Source: JAOPZW01 sp963851295 (GTDB lineage Bacteria; Actinomycetota; Thermoleophilia; Solirubrobacterales; Solirubrobacteraceae). Taken from it: DNA of 64,000 bases. Shown here one piece after another: positions 7,925-17,130 of the stretch (position 1 is the stretch's first letter; every line of letters starts with the position of its first letter). The position numbers and the translations under genes were made by a program. Location of the stretch: contig CAWKOS010000001.1 in assembly GCA_963851295.1 (NCBI GenBank), forward strand, positions 620,001 to 684,000. Reading direction: 5' to 3'. Below the pieces are notes generated by a model that was given only the letters and a program-made list of their open reading frames with translations, searched no databases and was not told where the DNA came from.

Positions 7925-8356
7925 TCAGTGCAGGGGCAGGCGCGTCCCGGCGACCTCGATCGCCGCCGCCGAGCCCTTCCACGAGACGCTGAGGGGCACC
8001 GTGGCGCGCGGGGCGAGGACGGCGCTCGTGCCGGTGCTCGCGCCCGCGGTCGCGGAGGCGAACATCTCCGAGCCGAAGCCGCGCAGCGCGACGCCGGCGA
8101 GGTAGCCGCCCGAGAAGGCGGCCGCGGAGGGCAGCGCGTGGCCGCCGGCGTCGAGGACGCGCACGTCGCCGGCGCGCAGCCGCAGCGGCTTGGCCGAGCG
8201 GTTGACGACCGTGCCGAAGAGCATCTGGCCGCCTTCGACCGCGCCGGCGCGCGGCTTGCCCTTCCAGGCGACGGACGTGCCGCCGCCGCCGCAGCCCGCG
8301 CCCCCGACGATCACCGCGAGGGTGACGGCGAGGGCGCAGACAGATCGGCCGGACAT
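7925..8356 (-). CDS. Hypothetical secreted lipoprotein
   Basis: A 143-residue protein with a signal peptide and a lipobox ending GGAGC (Cys22), followed by a Gly-rich linker. The remainder looks like one beta-sandwich domain: hydrophobic strands alternate with turns, as in telokin-like or DUF4352-like extracellular domains, but similarity is too weak to assign a family. It lies between ppk1 and vapB, with a separate start. Confidence 0.6.
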   Translation of the reverse strand: MSGRSVCALAVTLAVIVGGAGCGGGGTSVAWKGKPRAGAVEGGQMLFGTVVNRSAKPLRLRAGDVRVLDAGGHALPSAAAFSGGYLAGVALRGFGSEMFASATAGASTGTSAVLAPRATVPLSVSWKGSAAAIEVAGTRLPLH

Positions 8357-8392
8357 ACCGGCCTAAACGAAGCGCGAACGCCGAACTTGCGC

Positions 8393-10543
8393 TCAGTCGC
8401 TCTCGGTGTGGCCCGGCCCCTCGGCCGCGCGCGCCTGATGGCCCAGCATGAGCTCGCGCTGCACCGAGCGCGCCTCGTGGCCCCGCTGGGCGCGCCGCGT
8501 CCACACGCTGTCGGAGCCGAGGTCCCAGGCGTTGGTGTCGTCGGCGAGCGAGCGCTCGAGAGTGTCGAGCAGGTCGTCGCGCAGCGCCTGGTCCTCGACC
8601 GGGGTGATGAGCTCGACCCGCGTGTCGAGGTTGCGCGGCATGAGGTCGGCCGATCCGATGTAGACGGTCGTCTCGCCGTCGCGCTCGAAGGCGAAGATGC
8701 GCGAGTGCTCCAGGAAGCGCCCCACCACGGAGTTGACGGTGATGTTCTCCGAGACGCCCTCGACGCCGGGCACCAGGCAACAGATCCCGCGGATGTTGAG
8801 GTCGACCTTCACCCCCGCCTGCGAGGCGCGGTACAGCGCGCGGATGCAGCGGCGGTCGACCAGCGAGTTCATCTTCATCGCGATCCGCACCGGCCGGCCC
8901 TCCTCGTGCGCGGCGACCGTGCGCTCGATCTCGGCGATCATCGCGTCGCGCAGGAAGTTCGGCGCCACGAGCACCTTGCGGTAGCGGCGCGGGCGCGCGT
9001 AGCCGGTGAGGAAGTTGAACATGTCGGCCACGTCGGAGCCGATCTGCTCGTCGCAGGTGAAGAGCCCGAAGTCCGTGTACAGGCGCGCCGTCTGCGGGTG
9101 GTAGTTGCCGGTCCCGATGTGGACGTAGTGGCGCGCGCCGTCGCCCTCGCGGCGCACGACGAGCAGGCACTTGGCGTGGGTCTTCAGCGCGGGGTGGCCG
9201 TAGACGACGTGGACGCCGGCCTCCTCCATCGCGCGCGCCCACTGGATGTTCGCGCGCTCGTCGCCGCGGGCCTTGACCTCCACCAGGCACACCGCCTGCT
9301 TGCCCCGCTCGGTCGCGCGGATGAGCGCCGGCACGAGCGGGGTGTCGTCGCTCGTGCGGTAGACGGTCATCTTGATCGCGAGCACGTTGGGGTCGTTGAC
9401 CGCCTGCTCGACGAAGCGCTCGACCGAGGTCGCGAACGAGTCGTAGGGATGGTGGACGAGCACGTCCCCGCCGCGGATGACGCCGAAGATGTCGACGTGG
9501 CCGTCGTCGTCGCCCTGCAGGCGCGGCTGCGTGACGGGCGTCCAGGGCGCGTCGCGCAGGTCCCCGAAGCCGGGCAGCTTGACGATCTGCCACAGGTCGG
9601 TGAGGTCGAGCAGCCCCTCGACGACGTAGACCTGGCGCTCCTCGACCTCGAGCGCCTCGGTCAGCTCGTGGCGCAGCGCCGCGCTCATCGCGCTGTCGAC
9701 CTCCAGGCGCACGACCTCGCCGAAGCGCCGGCGGCGCAGCTCGGCCTCGACGGCGCGCAGGAGGTCGTCGGCCTCGTCGGAGATGTCGAAGTCAGCGTCG
9801 CGGGTGACGCGGAAGAAGCCGTGGTCGACGATCTCCATGCCCGGGAAGAGCGTGTCGAGGTTGTTCGCGATCAGCTCCTCGAGGGCGACGAAGGTCGTGC
9901 CCTCGCCGGCCGGCATGAAGCGCGGCAGCATCTCCTTGGGGACCTTCACGCGGGCGAAGGTCGTCACCGAGGTCTGCGGGTCGCGCACGAGCACGGCCAG
10001 CGACAGCGACAGGTTGGAGATGTAAGGGAACGGGCGCCCGAGGCCGACGGCCAGCGGCGTGAGCACCGGGAAGATCTGGCGGCGGAAGCGCTCGTTGAGC
10101 GCGGCGCACTCGTCCTCGGCGACCTCGTCCATCGAGACGACGCGGATGCCGTTCTCCGCCAGCGCGGGACGCAGCTCGCGCTCGACGCAGCGCGTCTGGC
10201 GCTCGCACAGCTCGCCGATGCGCTCGCGCAGCTCGTCGATGACCTGCGACGGCGTGCGCCCGTCGGCGCCGGGGTCGCTGAGACCGGCGTCGACCTGGTC
10301 GTGCAGGCCGGCGACGCGGATGGTGAAGAACTCGTCGAGGTTCGAGGTGAAGATCGCCGCGAACTTCAGGCGCTCGAGCAGCGGCTGGTCGGCCTCCTCG
10401 GCGAGCTCGAGCACGCGGGCGTTGAACTCGATCCACGAGAGCTCGCGGTTGTTGTAGAGCCGCGGATCGTGGAGATCGGAGGAGGGCGGCTCGGGCTCGG
10501 GCTCGGGCTGCGGGACCGCGCGGATGGTCTGCTGCTCAGCCAT
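8393..10543 (-). CDS. ppk1: Polyphosphate kinase 1
   Basis: A 716-residue PPK1 that makes polyphosphate from ATP reversibly through a phospho-histidine. Signature segments are RELSWIEFNARVLELA near 32, the first catalytic region GHPALKTHAKCLLVVRR near 450 (the His of THAK is the phospho-acceptor), and GRFLEHSRIFAF near 608 with the second conserved His. The N-terminal, head and two PLD-like C-terminal domains all appear intact. The ATG overlaps the end of the second CHAD gene by 8 bases, making it the last gene of the ppx-CHAD-CHAD-ppk1 operon. Confidence 0.95.
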   Translation of the reverse strand: MAEQQTIRAVPQPEPEPEPPSSDLHDPRLYNNRELSWIEFNARVLELAEEADQPLLERLKFAAIFTSNLDEFFTIRVAGLHDQVDAGLSDPGADGRTPSQVIDELRERIGELCERQTRCVERELRPALAENGIRVVSMDEVAEDECAALNERFRRQIFPVLTPLAVGLGRPFPYISNLSLSLAVLVRDPQTSVTTFARVKVPKEMLPRFMPAGEGTTFVALEELIANNLDTLFPGMEIVDHGFFRVTRDADFDISDEADDLLRAVEAELRRRRFGEVVRLEVDSAMSAALRHELTEALEVEERQVYVVEGLLDLTDLWQIVKLPGFGDLRDAPWTPVTQPRLQGDDDGHVDIFGVIRGGDVLVHHPYDSFATSVERFVEQAVNDPNVLAIKMTVYRTSDDTPLVPALIRATERGKQAVCLVEVKARGDERANIQWARAMEEAGVHVVYGHPALKTHAKCLLVVRREGDGARHYVHIGTGNYHPQTARLYTDFGLFTCDEQIGSDVADMFNFLTGYARPRRYRKVLVAPNFLRDAMIAEIERTVAAHEEGRPVRIAMKMNSLVDRRCIRALYRASQAGVKVDLNIRGICCLVPGVEGVSENITVNSVVGRFLEHSRIFAFERDGETTVYIGSADLMPRNLDTRVELITPVEDQALRDDLLDTLERSLADDTNAWDLGSDSVWTRRAQRGHEARSVQRELMLGHQARAAEGPGHTESD

Positions 10544-11186
10544 CGGTCTGGGCCGGCCAGGCTACGGCCCCCGCGGGCTGGTCGCCGTTGTCAGACGGTG
10601 AAGGCGCTGTTGTCATGTCGGCCTCCTCGGCCACCTCTGGTCGCTCGGTGATCGCGTACTCGAGGCGCGCCCGGAAGCCCTCCCGCTCGAGCTCGCGCCA
10701 GAGCTCGAGGAAGCGCTCGAAGAGCAGGCTGCGCCGCGCCTCGACGTAGATGCGAAGGGTCTCGAGGCCGCGCCAGGCGGGCGCGTGCGGGGTGCCCGAC
10801 GCGAGCGTCGGGTCGAGGTCGGGCGCGTCCCCGGCGCGGGCGCGGGCCTCGAGCGCGTCGGCCGCGCGCAGCTCGTCCTGGAGCGCCTTGACGCGCGGGA
10901 GCTGGACGTCGCAGTCGTGCAGCTCGCCCAGCAGGTCCTGCAGCTCCTTGGCGCGCTTGATCGCGGTCTGGGCGTAGGGGCCGAAGCACGGCTCGGCGGC
11001 CACCTCGAGGATGTAGCGCAGGCGCTTGGCGGCGATGCGCATGTCGTGCAGGGCCTTGATCCGCGACGGGTCCAGCACGCGCGGGACGAAGGAGTGCAGC
11101 TCGTCCAGGCGCGTGGCGACGATCCGCTCGAGGTTGTCGGCGAGCGTGCCGTCGGGGTCCAGGTGCTTGACCGGGCGGGCCTTCAC
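10536..11186 (-). CDS. CHAD-domain protein (second copy)
   Basis: A 216-residue CHAD protein. CHAD is an all-helical fold with basic grooves that binds inorganic polyphosphate. The signature is LHDMRIAAKRLRYILEV near residue 42, and a second conserved helix reads LQDLLGELHDCDVQL near 80. The GTG start overlaps the TGA of the preceding CHAD gene (GTGA). Its position directly before ppk1 suggests it organises or localises polyphosphate or the kinase. The C-terminal 20 residues are low-complexity. Confidence 0.88.
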   Translation of the reverse strand: MKARPVKHLDPDGTLADNLERIVATRLDELHSFVPRVLDPSRIKALHDMRIAAKRLRYILEVAAEPCFGPYAQTAIKRAKELQDLLGELHDCDVQLPRVKALQDELRAADALEARARAGDAPDLDPTLASGTPHAPAWRGLETLRIYVEARRSLLFERFLELWRELEREGFRARLEYAITERPEVAEEADMTTAPSPSDNGDQPAGAVAWPAQTDG

Positions 11187-11740
11187 GCGCTCTCCGGCCG
11201 CGGGGCGACGGGCCGCTGCAGGCCAAAGGACCGGCGCGGGTCGTGGTCGGGCGAGGCGGCGGCGCTGAGGGCGGCGAGGCGCCCGCGCAGGTCGGTCTCC
11301 TCGAGGCGGGCCAGCGCGCCGGAGAGGATCTCGTTGCCGGCGCCCTGCTCGGTGCGGACCCGCTCGGCGAAGATCTCGACGCCGGGGCGGTCGGCGGCCT
11401 TCACGGCTCCGGCGAACTCCTCGAGCTGGGCGAGATGGACGTCGGGGTCGCGGCGCTCGCCGAGGGCGTCGGCGATCGCCTTGACGTCGTCCAGGACATC
11501 GCGCCACGGCTTGCGCGGGAAGCACGGCTCGTAGATCTCGAGCACGGCGCGCAGGCGGCGGCTGGCGACCCGCATGTCGTGGACGCGCTCGATGTCGGAG
11601 GTGTCGAGGACGCCCTCGGCCTGTTCGAAGAGCTCCTGCGCGCGCACGGCGACCGTGCGCGCCGCGGCCTCGCGGTAGGTCAGGTCGGCGTGGAGGCCGG
11701 GGATGTCGCGCGCCTTGGCCATCTGCGGCCACCCATTCAA
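11183..11740 (-). CDS. CHAD-domain protein (first copy)
   Basis: A 185-residue CHAD protein, with the signature VHDMRVASRRLRAVLEIYEP near 53 and the helix LDDVKAIADALGERRDPDVHL. Two starts are possible: TTG 11740, which overlaps the ppx TGA (TTGA) and is used here, or ATG 11722, which has GGGTGG upstream. The C-terminus is about 30 residues shorter than in the second copy. Together with that gene it may form one composite polyphosphate-binding unit; many CHAD proteins carry both halves in one chain, and these may be the two halves split. Confidence 0.85.
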   Translation of the reverse strand: MNGWPQMAKARDIPGLHADLTYREAAARTVAVRAQELFEQAEGVLDTSDIERVHDMRVASRRLRAVLEIYEPCFPRKPWRDVLDDVKAIADALGERRDPDVHLAQLEEFAGAVKAADRPGVEIFAERVRTEQGAGNEILSGALARLEETDLRGRLAALSAAASPDHDPRRSFGLQRPVAPRPESA

Positions 11741-12612
11741 CTACGGCGGGCCAGCGCGCGCAGGACGACGCCCTCGCGCAAGCCCCCTTGCACCACGCTG
11801 AGCGGCGCGCCGCCGAAGGCGCCCCAGGCCGCTTCGAGCGCCAACAGGCCGACCGGCAGCAGGCGCACGCGCTCGACGTGGAGGCCCAGCCGCTTGGCCG
11901 CCTCGGCCGCGGGCTCCTCGAGCAGCACCGCGAGCACGCGCGCGATCGTGGCCGGGACCAGCTCGCCGCCGGTCGCGGCCGCGAGCGTCGTGGCGCTGCC
12001 GCCGATCGCGAGCACCGCTCGCGGCACGGGCGGCTGGACCGTCGACAGCGCCGCGTCGATCTCGGCGCGGACGGCCGCCAGCTCGTGGAGGGCCGGCGGG
12101 TCCGAGTGCAGGTGGCCGTGGGCGAGCACGCCCGAGCCGATCGGCAGCGACGCCGACCACGTGACGCCCTCGCGCGCGGTGCCGGCCACGAGCTCCGACG
12201 AGCCGCCGCCGACGTCGATGACGCCGACCAGGCCCTCGGGCGGCGTCTGGAGGCTGGCCAGCGCGCCCGAGAACGCGAGGGCGGCCTCGTCCTCGCCGCT
12301 GAGGATCTCGACGGCGTGTCCGGTGGCCTCGTGCACGGCGGCGCACAGCTCGTCGCGATTGGGCGCGGCGCGGATCGCGGCGGTGGCGACGATGCGCACG
12401 TGCTCGGCGTCGTGCTCGTCCGCCTGCTGGACGTGAGACGCCACGAGCCGGGCCAGCTCGGCGACGGTGGCGGTCGGGATGCTGCCGTCCTCGTCGGGCA
12501 CGAGGCGCAGGAAGCGGCGCACCGCCACGACCTCGCGCAGGCGGCCGCCGTCGCCCTCGGCGACGAGCAGGCGCGTGGTGTTGGTCCCGATGTCGACACA
12601 CGCGGAGCGCAT
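11737..12612 (-). CDS. ppx: Ppx/GppA-family exopolyphosphatase
   Basis: A 291-residue actin-like phosphatase of the Ppx/GppA family, which removes terminal phosphate from polyphosphate or pppGpp. Nucleotide-binding loops are visible: CVDIGTNTTRLLVAE at 4-18, a Glu in ILSGEDEAALAF near 107, VIDVGGGSSELV near 130 and AIGGSATTLAA near 205. It is the short form lacking the C-terminal HD-like domain, as is usual in actinobacteria. It leads the polyphosphate operon. The start is 22 bases from the divergent ABC transporter gene. Confidence 0.9.
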   Translation of the reverse strand: MRSACVDIGTNTTRLLVAEGDGGRLREVVAVRRFLRLVPDEDGSIPTATVAELARLVASHVQQADEHDAEHVRIVATAAIRAAPNRDELCAAVHEATGHAVEILSGEDEAALAFSGALASLQTPPEGLVGVIDVGGGSSELVAGTAREGVTWSASLPIGSGVLAHGHLHSDPPALHELAAVRAEIDAALSTVQPPVPRAVLAIGGSATTLAAATGGELVPATIARVLAVLLEEPAAEAAKRLGLHVERVRLLPVGLLALEAAWGAFGGAPLSVVQGGLREGVVLRALARRS

Positions 12613-12634
12613 TCGGTTGCCATCATCTCCACAG

Positions 12635-13513
12635 GTGAGCACTTCCGCACCTGCCATCCTCGTCCGCGACCTGCGCAAGGCCTACGGCGAGCACGAGGCC
12701 GTGCGCGGCCTGGACTTCGAGGTCGCCGTCGGCGAGGTCTTCGGCCTGCTCGGGCCCAACGGGGCGGGCAAGACGACGACGGTCGAGATCCTCGAGGGCT
12801 ACCGCACCCGCACGGCGGGGATCGTGTCGGTGCTCGGACACGACCCCGAGCAGCGCTCGCGCGACCTGCGCGAGCGGGTGGGGATCGTCCTGCAGTCGAC
12901 GGGCATGTACCGCCACGTGACGCCGCGCGAGGCGCTCGCCCACTTCGCGCACTTCTACCCGCGGCCGCGCGACGTCGAGGAGGTCATCGCGATCACGGGG
13001 CTGGAGGAGAAGGCCGACGCCTACGTGCGCACGCTCTCGGGCGGGCAGCGCCGCCGGCTCGACCTCGCCCTGGCCCTGATCGGCGACCCGGAGCTGATCT
13101 TCCTCGACGAGCCGACGACCGGCTTCGACCCGGCCGCGCGGCGCAACGCCTGGGAGGTCATCCGCTCGCTGCAGGAGCTCGGCAAGACGATCCTGCTCAC
13201 GACGCACTACCTCGACGAGGCGCAGGCGCTGTGCGACCGCGTGGCGATCATCAAGCACGGCCAGATCGTGGCCGAGGGGGCGCCGGGCGAGCTGGGCGCG
13301 GCCTCGACGCGCTACCGGGTCGCATGGCGCGACGAGCACGGCGATCTCCAGGCGCGCGAGGTCGAGGACCCGACGGCGCTGCTGCACCAGCTCACGAGCG
13401 CGGCGCTCGCGCGCGGCGCGGGGCTGCAGGACCTGTCGGTGACGCGGCCCTCGCTGGAGGACGTGTACCTCGAGCTGACCACCGAGGAGACCGAGGAGGC
13501 GCACCGTGGCTGA
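12635..13513 (+). CDS. ABC-2 type exporter, ATP-binding subunit
   Basis: A 292-residue DrrA-like ATPase. Walker A is GPNGAGKTTT near 41, the signature is LSGGQRRRLDLALAL near 135, Walker B is LIFLDEPTTGFDP near 155 and the switch His is in LLTTHYLDEA. A C-terminal regulatory extension of about 75 residues follows, as in lipid and antibiotic exporters. The GTG start gives a protein that begins at the family start. Its stop overlaps the permease start by 8 bases. The substrate is unknown; resistance or lipid export is typical. Confidence 0.9.
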   Translation: MSTSAPAILVRDLRKAYGEHEAVRGLDFEVAVGEVFGLLGPNGAGKTTTVEILEGYRTRTAGIVSVLGHDPEQRSRDLRERVGIVLQSTGMYRHVTPREALAHFAHFYPRPRDVEEVIAITGLEEKADAYVRTLSGGQRRRLDLALALIGDPELIFLDEPTTGFDPAARRNAWEVIRSLQELGKTILLTTHYLDEAQALCDRVAIIKHGQIVAEGAPGELGAASTRYRVAWRDEHGDLQAREVEDPTALLHQLTSAALARGAGLQDLSVTRPSLEDVYLELTTEETEEAHRG

Positions 13514-14255
13514 GGCCGCCACCCTCGCGTACCGCCAGTGGCGCCTGGAGCGGCGCATGTTCTGGCGCAACCCGACGGCGGCCTTCTTCTCCTTCGTCCT
13601 GCCGCTGCTGTTCCTGCTTCTCTTCGGCGCGATCTTCAGCGGCGACCAGCAGACGCTGGACGTCATCGTCCCCGGCATCGCGGGGCTGAGCATCATGTCC
13701 ACGACGTTCAACGCGCTGGCGATGAGCATCACCTTCCTGCGCGAGGAGGGCGTGCTCAAGCGCATCCACGGCACGCCGCTGCCGCCCGTCTCCTACCTCG
13801 GCGGCGTCGCCGCCAACGCGGTCACCAACGCGACGGTCCAGATCGTCATCGTGATCCTCGCCGGCAAGGCGTTCTTCGGCATCGGGTGGCCCAAGGACTG
13901 GCTCGAGCTCGCGGTCTTCTCCGTCGTCGGCGTCGCGACGATGGCGTCGCTCGGCGTCGCCTTCTCGCACGTGATCCCGAACTTCGACGCCGCCCCGGCC
14001 TACACGAACATCGTCTTCCTGCCGGTGATCTTCATCTCCGGCGTCTTCTACGACGTCGACACCGCCCCCCAGTTCCTGCGCGACATCGCCGAGATCCTGC
14101 CGCTCACGCACATCATCAACGGGTTGTCCGCGGCGCTCGTGACCGGCGAGTCCTTGGCCGACACCGCCGGCGACCTCGCCGTCGTGGCCGCCTGGGGCGT
14201 GTTCGGTGTGATCTTCGCGGTGCGTGGGTTCAGCTGGCAGGCGAAGCGCGACTGA
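13506..14255 (+). CDS. ABC-2 type exporter, permease subunit
   Basis: A 249-residue membrane protein with about six hydrophobic segments, of the ABC-2 family that pairs with DrrA-type ATPases. The coupling region before TM1 (YRQWRLERRMFWRNPTAAF) and LREEGVLKRIHGTPLPP between TM2 and TM3 match the family. It begins at GTG overlapping the ATPase gene. It forms a complete exporter with the ATPase; a homodimer of this subunit is expected. Confidence 0.88.
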   Translation: MAEAATLAYRQWRLERRMFWRNPTAAFFSFVLPLLFLLLFGAIFSGDQQTLDVIVPGIAGLSIMSTTFNALAMSITFLREEGVLKRIHGTPLPPVSYLGGVAANAVTNATVQIVIVILAGKAFFGIGWPKDWLELAVFSVVGVATMASLGVAFSHVIPNFDAAPAYTNIVFLPVIFISGVFYDVDTAPQFLRDIAEILPLTHIINGLSAALVTGESLADTAGDLAVVAAWGVFGVIFAVRGFSWQAKRD

Positions 14256-14303
14256 GCGCCGACGGTGGCGATCTGCCCTCGACGTTCGGTGGGTGAGGTC
14301 GTG

Positions 14304-15218
14304 ATGGTTCTGGTGCCCCGGGTGTGCGCGGTCGCTGTCATGGCGGCCATCGCCGGCTGCGGCGCGGGCGGCTCGCCGAGCTCGACCGCGGCGACCTCCA
14401 AGGCGACGAGCGCCGGCTCTGCTCGCAAGGCCTCGCCCGCGTCGGGACGCTCGACGGCGCCGGCAGGAAGTGCCCTGGCGGCGTTGGCGGCGTTGCCGGT
14501 GAAGGGGCGGGCGCCGAAGACGGGCTACAGCCGGGAGCAGTTCGGCGAGGGGTGGCTGACGGTCCGCGGCTGCGACACGCGTGACCGCATGCTTCGCCGC
14601 GACCTCTCGCGCAAGTCGTTCGTCGGCGGGAGCACGTGCGAGGTCGCCGAGGGGCACCTCACCGATCCGTACACGGCTGCGCCGATCACCTTCGTGCGCG
14701 GCGGCGCGTCCGAGGTCGACATCGACCACGTGGTCGCGCTCGGCGACGCGTGGCAGAAGGGCGCGCAGCAGTGGACGCGAGCCCGCCGGGTGGCGTTGGC
14801 CAACGATCCGCTGAACCTGCTCTCGGTCGACGCGAGCGCCAACCGCCAGAAGGGCGACGGCGACGCCGCGACGTGGCTGCCGTCCAACAAGCGCTTTCGC
14901 TGCCGCTACGTCGCCCGCCAGATCGCGGTGAAGCGCCGCTACGGCGCGTGGGTCACGCGGGCCGAACACGACGCGATGGCGCGGATCCTCGCCACCTGCC
15001 CACGCGAGCGCCTTCCTGCTGGAGGACGCGCTCCCGTTCGGGTGATCCCCACGCACAAGGCCCCGAGGACCACGCCGGCGCCGTCGACGCAGGGACGCGC
15101 CTTCGCCAACTGCGCGGCGGTTCGGGCGGCCGGGCTGGCGCCGCTTCGACGCGGTACACCGGACTACGCGGCCAACCCCAACCTCGACCGCGACCAGGAC
15201 GGCCTCGCGTGTGAGTAG
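14304..15218 (+). CDS. Secreted HNH nuclease lipoprotein with Excalibur domain
   Basis: A 304-residue protein. A signal peptide with lipobox AIAGC (Cys18) and a Ser/Ala-rich linker lead to a GmrSD/DUF1524-type HNH nuclease domain: CDTRDRMLRRDL, then EVDIDHVVALGDAW (His-Asp-His core) near 145, then NDPLNLLSVDASANRQKGD. The last 40 residues form an Excalibur calcium-binding motif (NLDRDQDGLACE). An extracellular DNase attached to the envelope is the likely role. The ATG has GAGG five bases upstream. Confidence 0.85.
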   Translation: MVLVPRVCAVAVMAAIAGCGAGGSPSSTAATSKATSAGSARKASPASGRSTAPAGSALAALAALPVKGRAPKTGYSREQFGEGWLTVRGCDTRDRMLRRDLSRKSFVGGSTCEVAEGHLTDPYTAAPITFVRGGASEVDIDHVVALGDAWQKGAQQWTRARRVALANDPLNLLSVDASANRQKGDGDAATWLPSNKRFRCRYVARQIAVKRRYGAWVTRAEHDAMARILATCPRERLPAGGRAPVRVIPTHKAPRTTPAPSTQGRAFANCAAVRAAGLAPLRRGTPDYAANPNLDRDQDGLACE

Positions 15219-15257
15219 CCGTGCACCGACCTATGGGGGCCGGCCCCTATCCGTCGC

Positions 15258-16574
15258 TCATCCGGAGCGTGCCGATGCGACGAGCCGCACCGCGTCGCCC
15301 TTGGCGACGACCCAGGCCGCGACCGCACGCCGCCCGGCCGCGACGACGAGCGGGTACAGGCCGCCCGTGTCGAGCTCGGGGGTCGGATCGAACGCGGCGC
15401 CCGGCGGCCGGGCGATCACGCGGACGCGCTCGGCGGTCGTGTAGGTCTCGAGGAAGGTGCCGTCGCCGAGCGCGGCGGGCCCGCCGTGGAAGTCGCCGGC
15501 CGGGGCGACGCCGGCCACCACCTGCGCGGCGCCGAACCGCCCGCCGGGCGGCCGTGTGGCGTAGCGCAGGTCGCCACCGCCGGACCCGCTGGGGACCCAG
15601 GCGAGCAGCGCCTCGCCGCTGGGCGCGATGGCGAGGCGGTAGTTGCGGGTGGGTGTCGTGGAGAGGCGCTGCGCGGTGCTGAGCCCGCCGTCCGGCGCGC
15701 GGGACCTTGCGTCGAGCAGGCCGCTCTGGATCCCGTTGCCCTCGGAGTCGAGCTCGGATGCGCGCCACGCGACGATGGCGGTGCGGTCGGCGGTCACGTC
15801 GATGACCGGGTTGCTCGAGGGCGCCGCCGCGAGATTGCGCGGCGCATGCCAGGAGCCCGATGCGCCGCGTACACGGGTGGCCAGGCGCACCACCGGGCCC
15901 GGGCCCGCGGTGTAGGCGGCGTAGGCCGCTCCGCGACCGTCGAGCGCGACGACCGGGCCGGCCACCGTCAGGCGTCCGCTCTCGGGGTCGCGGATGGTCT
16001 GCGTGCCGCCGAAGGCCTGGGAGGGCCGGCGGAAGGCCGACTGGACGGCGTCGGTGCTCCTCCCGTTGGCCAGCCTGCGGAGCCCGCGCCACACGGCGAT
16101 CGTCTCCCCCTGCGCGTTGGCCGCCAGGTCGATCCCCGCCTCGATGAAGTGGGCGGTCGTGCCGATCTGGCGGATCGTTCCCCAACCGCCGGAGGTCCCT
16201 CGCGCGCGGGCGCGGATCGTCAGCGGGCCCCTGATGGACGCCGAGTTGGCGGTTGCGCTCTGCGCCCACGCCACGATCACCTCGCCGCGGCCGCTGACCG
16301 CGACGGCCGGCCGAGCGACCGCGAAACGTCCGTCCGAGACGCGCACCGATGAGCCCCACGGCTTGCCCGGGCGCTTCACCGCGGCGCGAACCGCGCCGCC
16401 GCTCGCCCAGGTCAGCGCGGCGGTGCCGTCGGCGCCCATCGCGAGCTGGAACCCGACGTCGGCGCTGCTCGCCACCGTCGTCGGCGTCGTCCACGTCGCC
16501 GCGCCCGCGGACGCCGGCAGGGTCGCGGCCACGAACAGGGCGACGACGAACAGGCGGTGGCGGATGGCGGTCAC
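15258..16574 (-). CDS. Secreted beta-propeller-like protein of unknown function
   Basis: A 438-residue protein that begins at GTG with a signal peptide ending near PASAGAA. The mature part consists of repeated units of roughly 50-60 residues with AVSGRGEVIVAWAQ-like cores (AADGTAALTWAS, ANAQGETIAVWRG, LDGRGAAYAAYTA, TADRTAIVAWRA, IAPSGEALLAWV). These look like blades of a sialidase- or WD-like beta-propeller. No catalytic signature was seen. It lies tail-to-tail with the HNH lipoprotein gene. Confidence 0.65.
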   Translation of the reverse strand: MTAIRHRLFVVALFVAATLPASAGAATWTTPTTVASSADVGFQLAMGADGTAALTWASGGAVRAAVKRPGKPWGSSVRVSDGRFAVARPAVAVSGRGEVIVAWAQSATANSASIRGPLTIRARARGTSGGWGTIRQIGTTAHFIEAGIDLAANAQGETIAVWRGLRRLANGRSTDAVQSAFRRPSQAFGGTQTIRDPESGRLTVAGPVVALDGRGAAYAAYTAGPGPVVRLATRVRGASGSWHAPRNLAAAPSSNPVIDVTADRTAIVAWRASELDSEGNGIQSGLLDARSRAPDGGLSTAQRLSTTPTRNYRLAIAPSGEALLAWVPSGSGGGDLRYATRPPGGRFGAAQVVAGVAPAGDFHGGPAALGDGTFLETYTTAERVRVIARPPGAAFDPTPELDTGGLYPLVVAAGRRAVAAWVVAKGDAVRLVASARSG

Positions 16575-16639
16575 GACTCGAAACCCCCGACGAGGCCACC
16601 TTACCGGCCCGCGGGCGTCGAGCGGGAAGGCCGAGCGCG

Positions 16640-17113
16640 TCAGTCGTCCGGCGCTGCAGCGTCCTCGGCCTCGATGAGGCCGGCAGCGACGAGGTCGGCC
16701 GGATGGATCCACGCGTCGGCGACCGGGACGCCGCCCGCCGCGCGGATCGCGTCGCGCGTGCCGATCGCCCAGCGGTGCTCGACGAGCGCGATCGCGGCGG
16801 CGGAGTCGTTCGGGATGGCCTCGTCGAGAGACCAGTAGTCCTCGTCGGCCGGGACGTGAGCGCCCTCGACGCCCGTCGCGCCGAGTCCGATCAGCGCGCC
16901 CACAACGGCGCCGGCGCCCTCGGCCTCGCCGGCGGTGACGTCGGAACGGTGCAGGCGGTGGACGACGCCGTCGGCGCCCTTGTGCACGACCAGCAGGTCG
17001 ATGACGCGGACGACGTCGCTCTCGCGCAGGCGCTCGAGCTCGGCGAGCACCTCGCCGCTGAAGTCGGGCCGGTCGAAGCCGACGACGAGGAGTTGCACGG
17101 GTCCGAGGGCGAT
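16640..17113 (-). CDS. DUF6325 (DUF1269-like) family protein
   Basis: A protein of about 157 residues. The core LGPVQLLVVGFDRPDFSGEV and VVRVIDLLVVHKGADG match a small family of unknown function. A Gly-rich hydrophobic hairpin in the middle (GAGAVVGALIGLGATG) could associate with membrane, and the C-terminal half reads VEHRWAIGTRDAIRAAGG. The start is unclear. AGGAGG lies eight bases before ATC 17113, which would give a family-like N-terminus. GTG 17098 would cut off the conserved GP. CTG 17134 overlaps the upstream stop but is too close to the SD. It follows a SHOCT gene. Confidence 0.7.
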   Translation of the reverse strand: MALGPVQLLVVGFDRPDFSGEVLAELERLRESDVVRVIDLLVVHKGADGVVHRLHRSDVTAGEAEGAGAVVGALIGLGATGVEGAHVPADEDYWSLDEAIPNDSAAAIALVEHRWAIGTRDAIRAAGGVPVADAWIHPADLVAAGLIEAEDAAAPDD

Positions 17114-17130
17114 GGCGGTCGCCTCCTCGC

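Noticed and set aside
6917..10651. Very long open frame on the plus strand across the HD, vapBC and ppk1 genes
   Set aside because: It is antisense to well-recognised genes and consists of low-complexity Arg/Ala/Val/Asp sequence. G+C-rich codons rarely give stops on the opposite strand.
15236..15247. GGGGCCGGCCCC between the HNH and beta-propeller genes
   Set aside because: The arms have no loop of workable size. It may help termination, but evidence is too weak to list.
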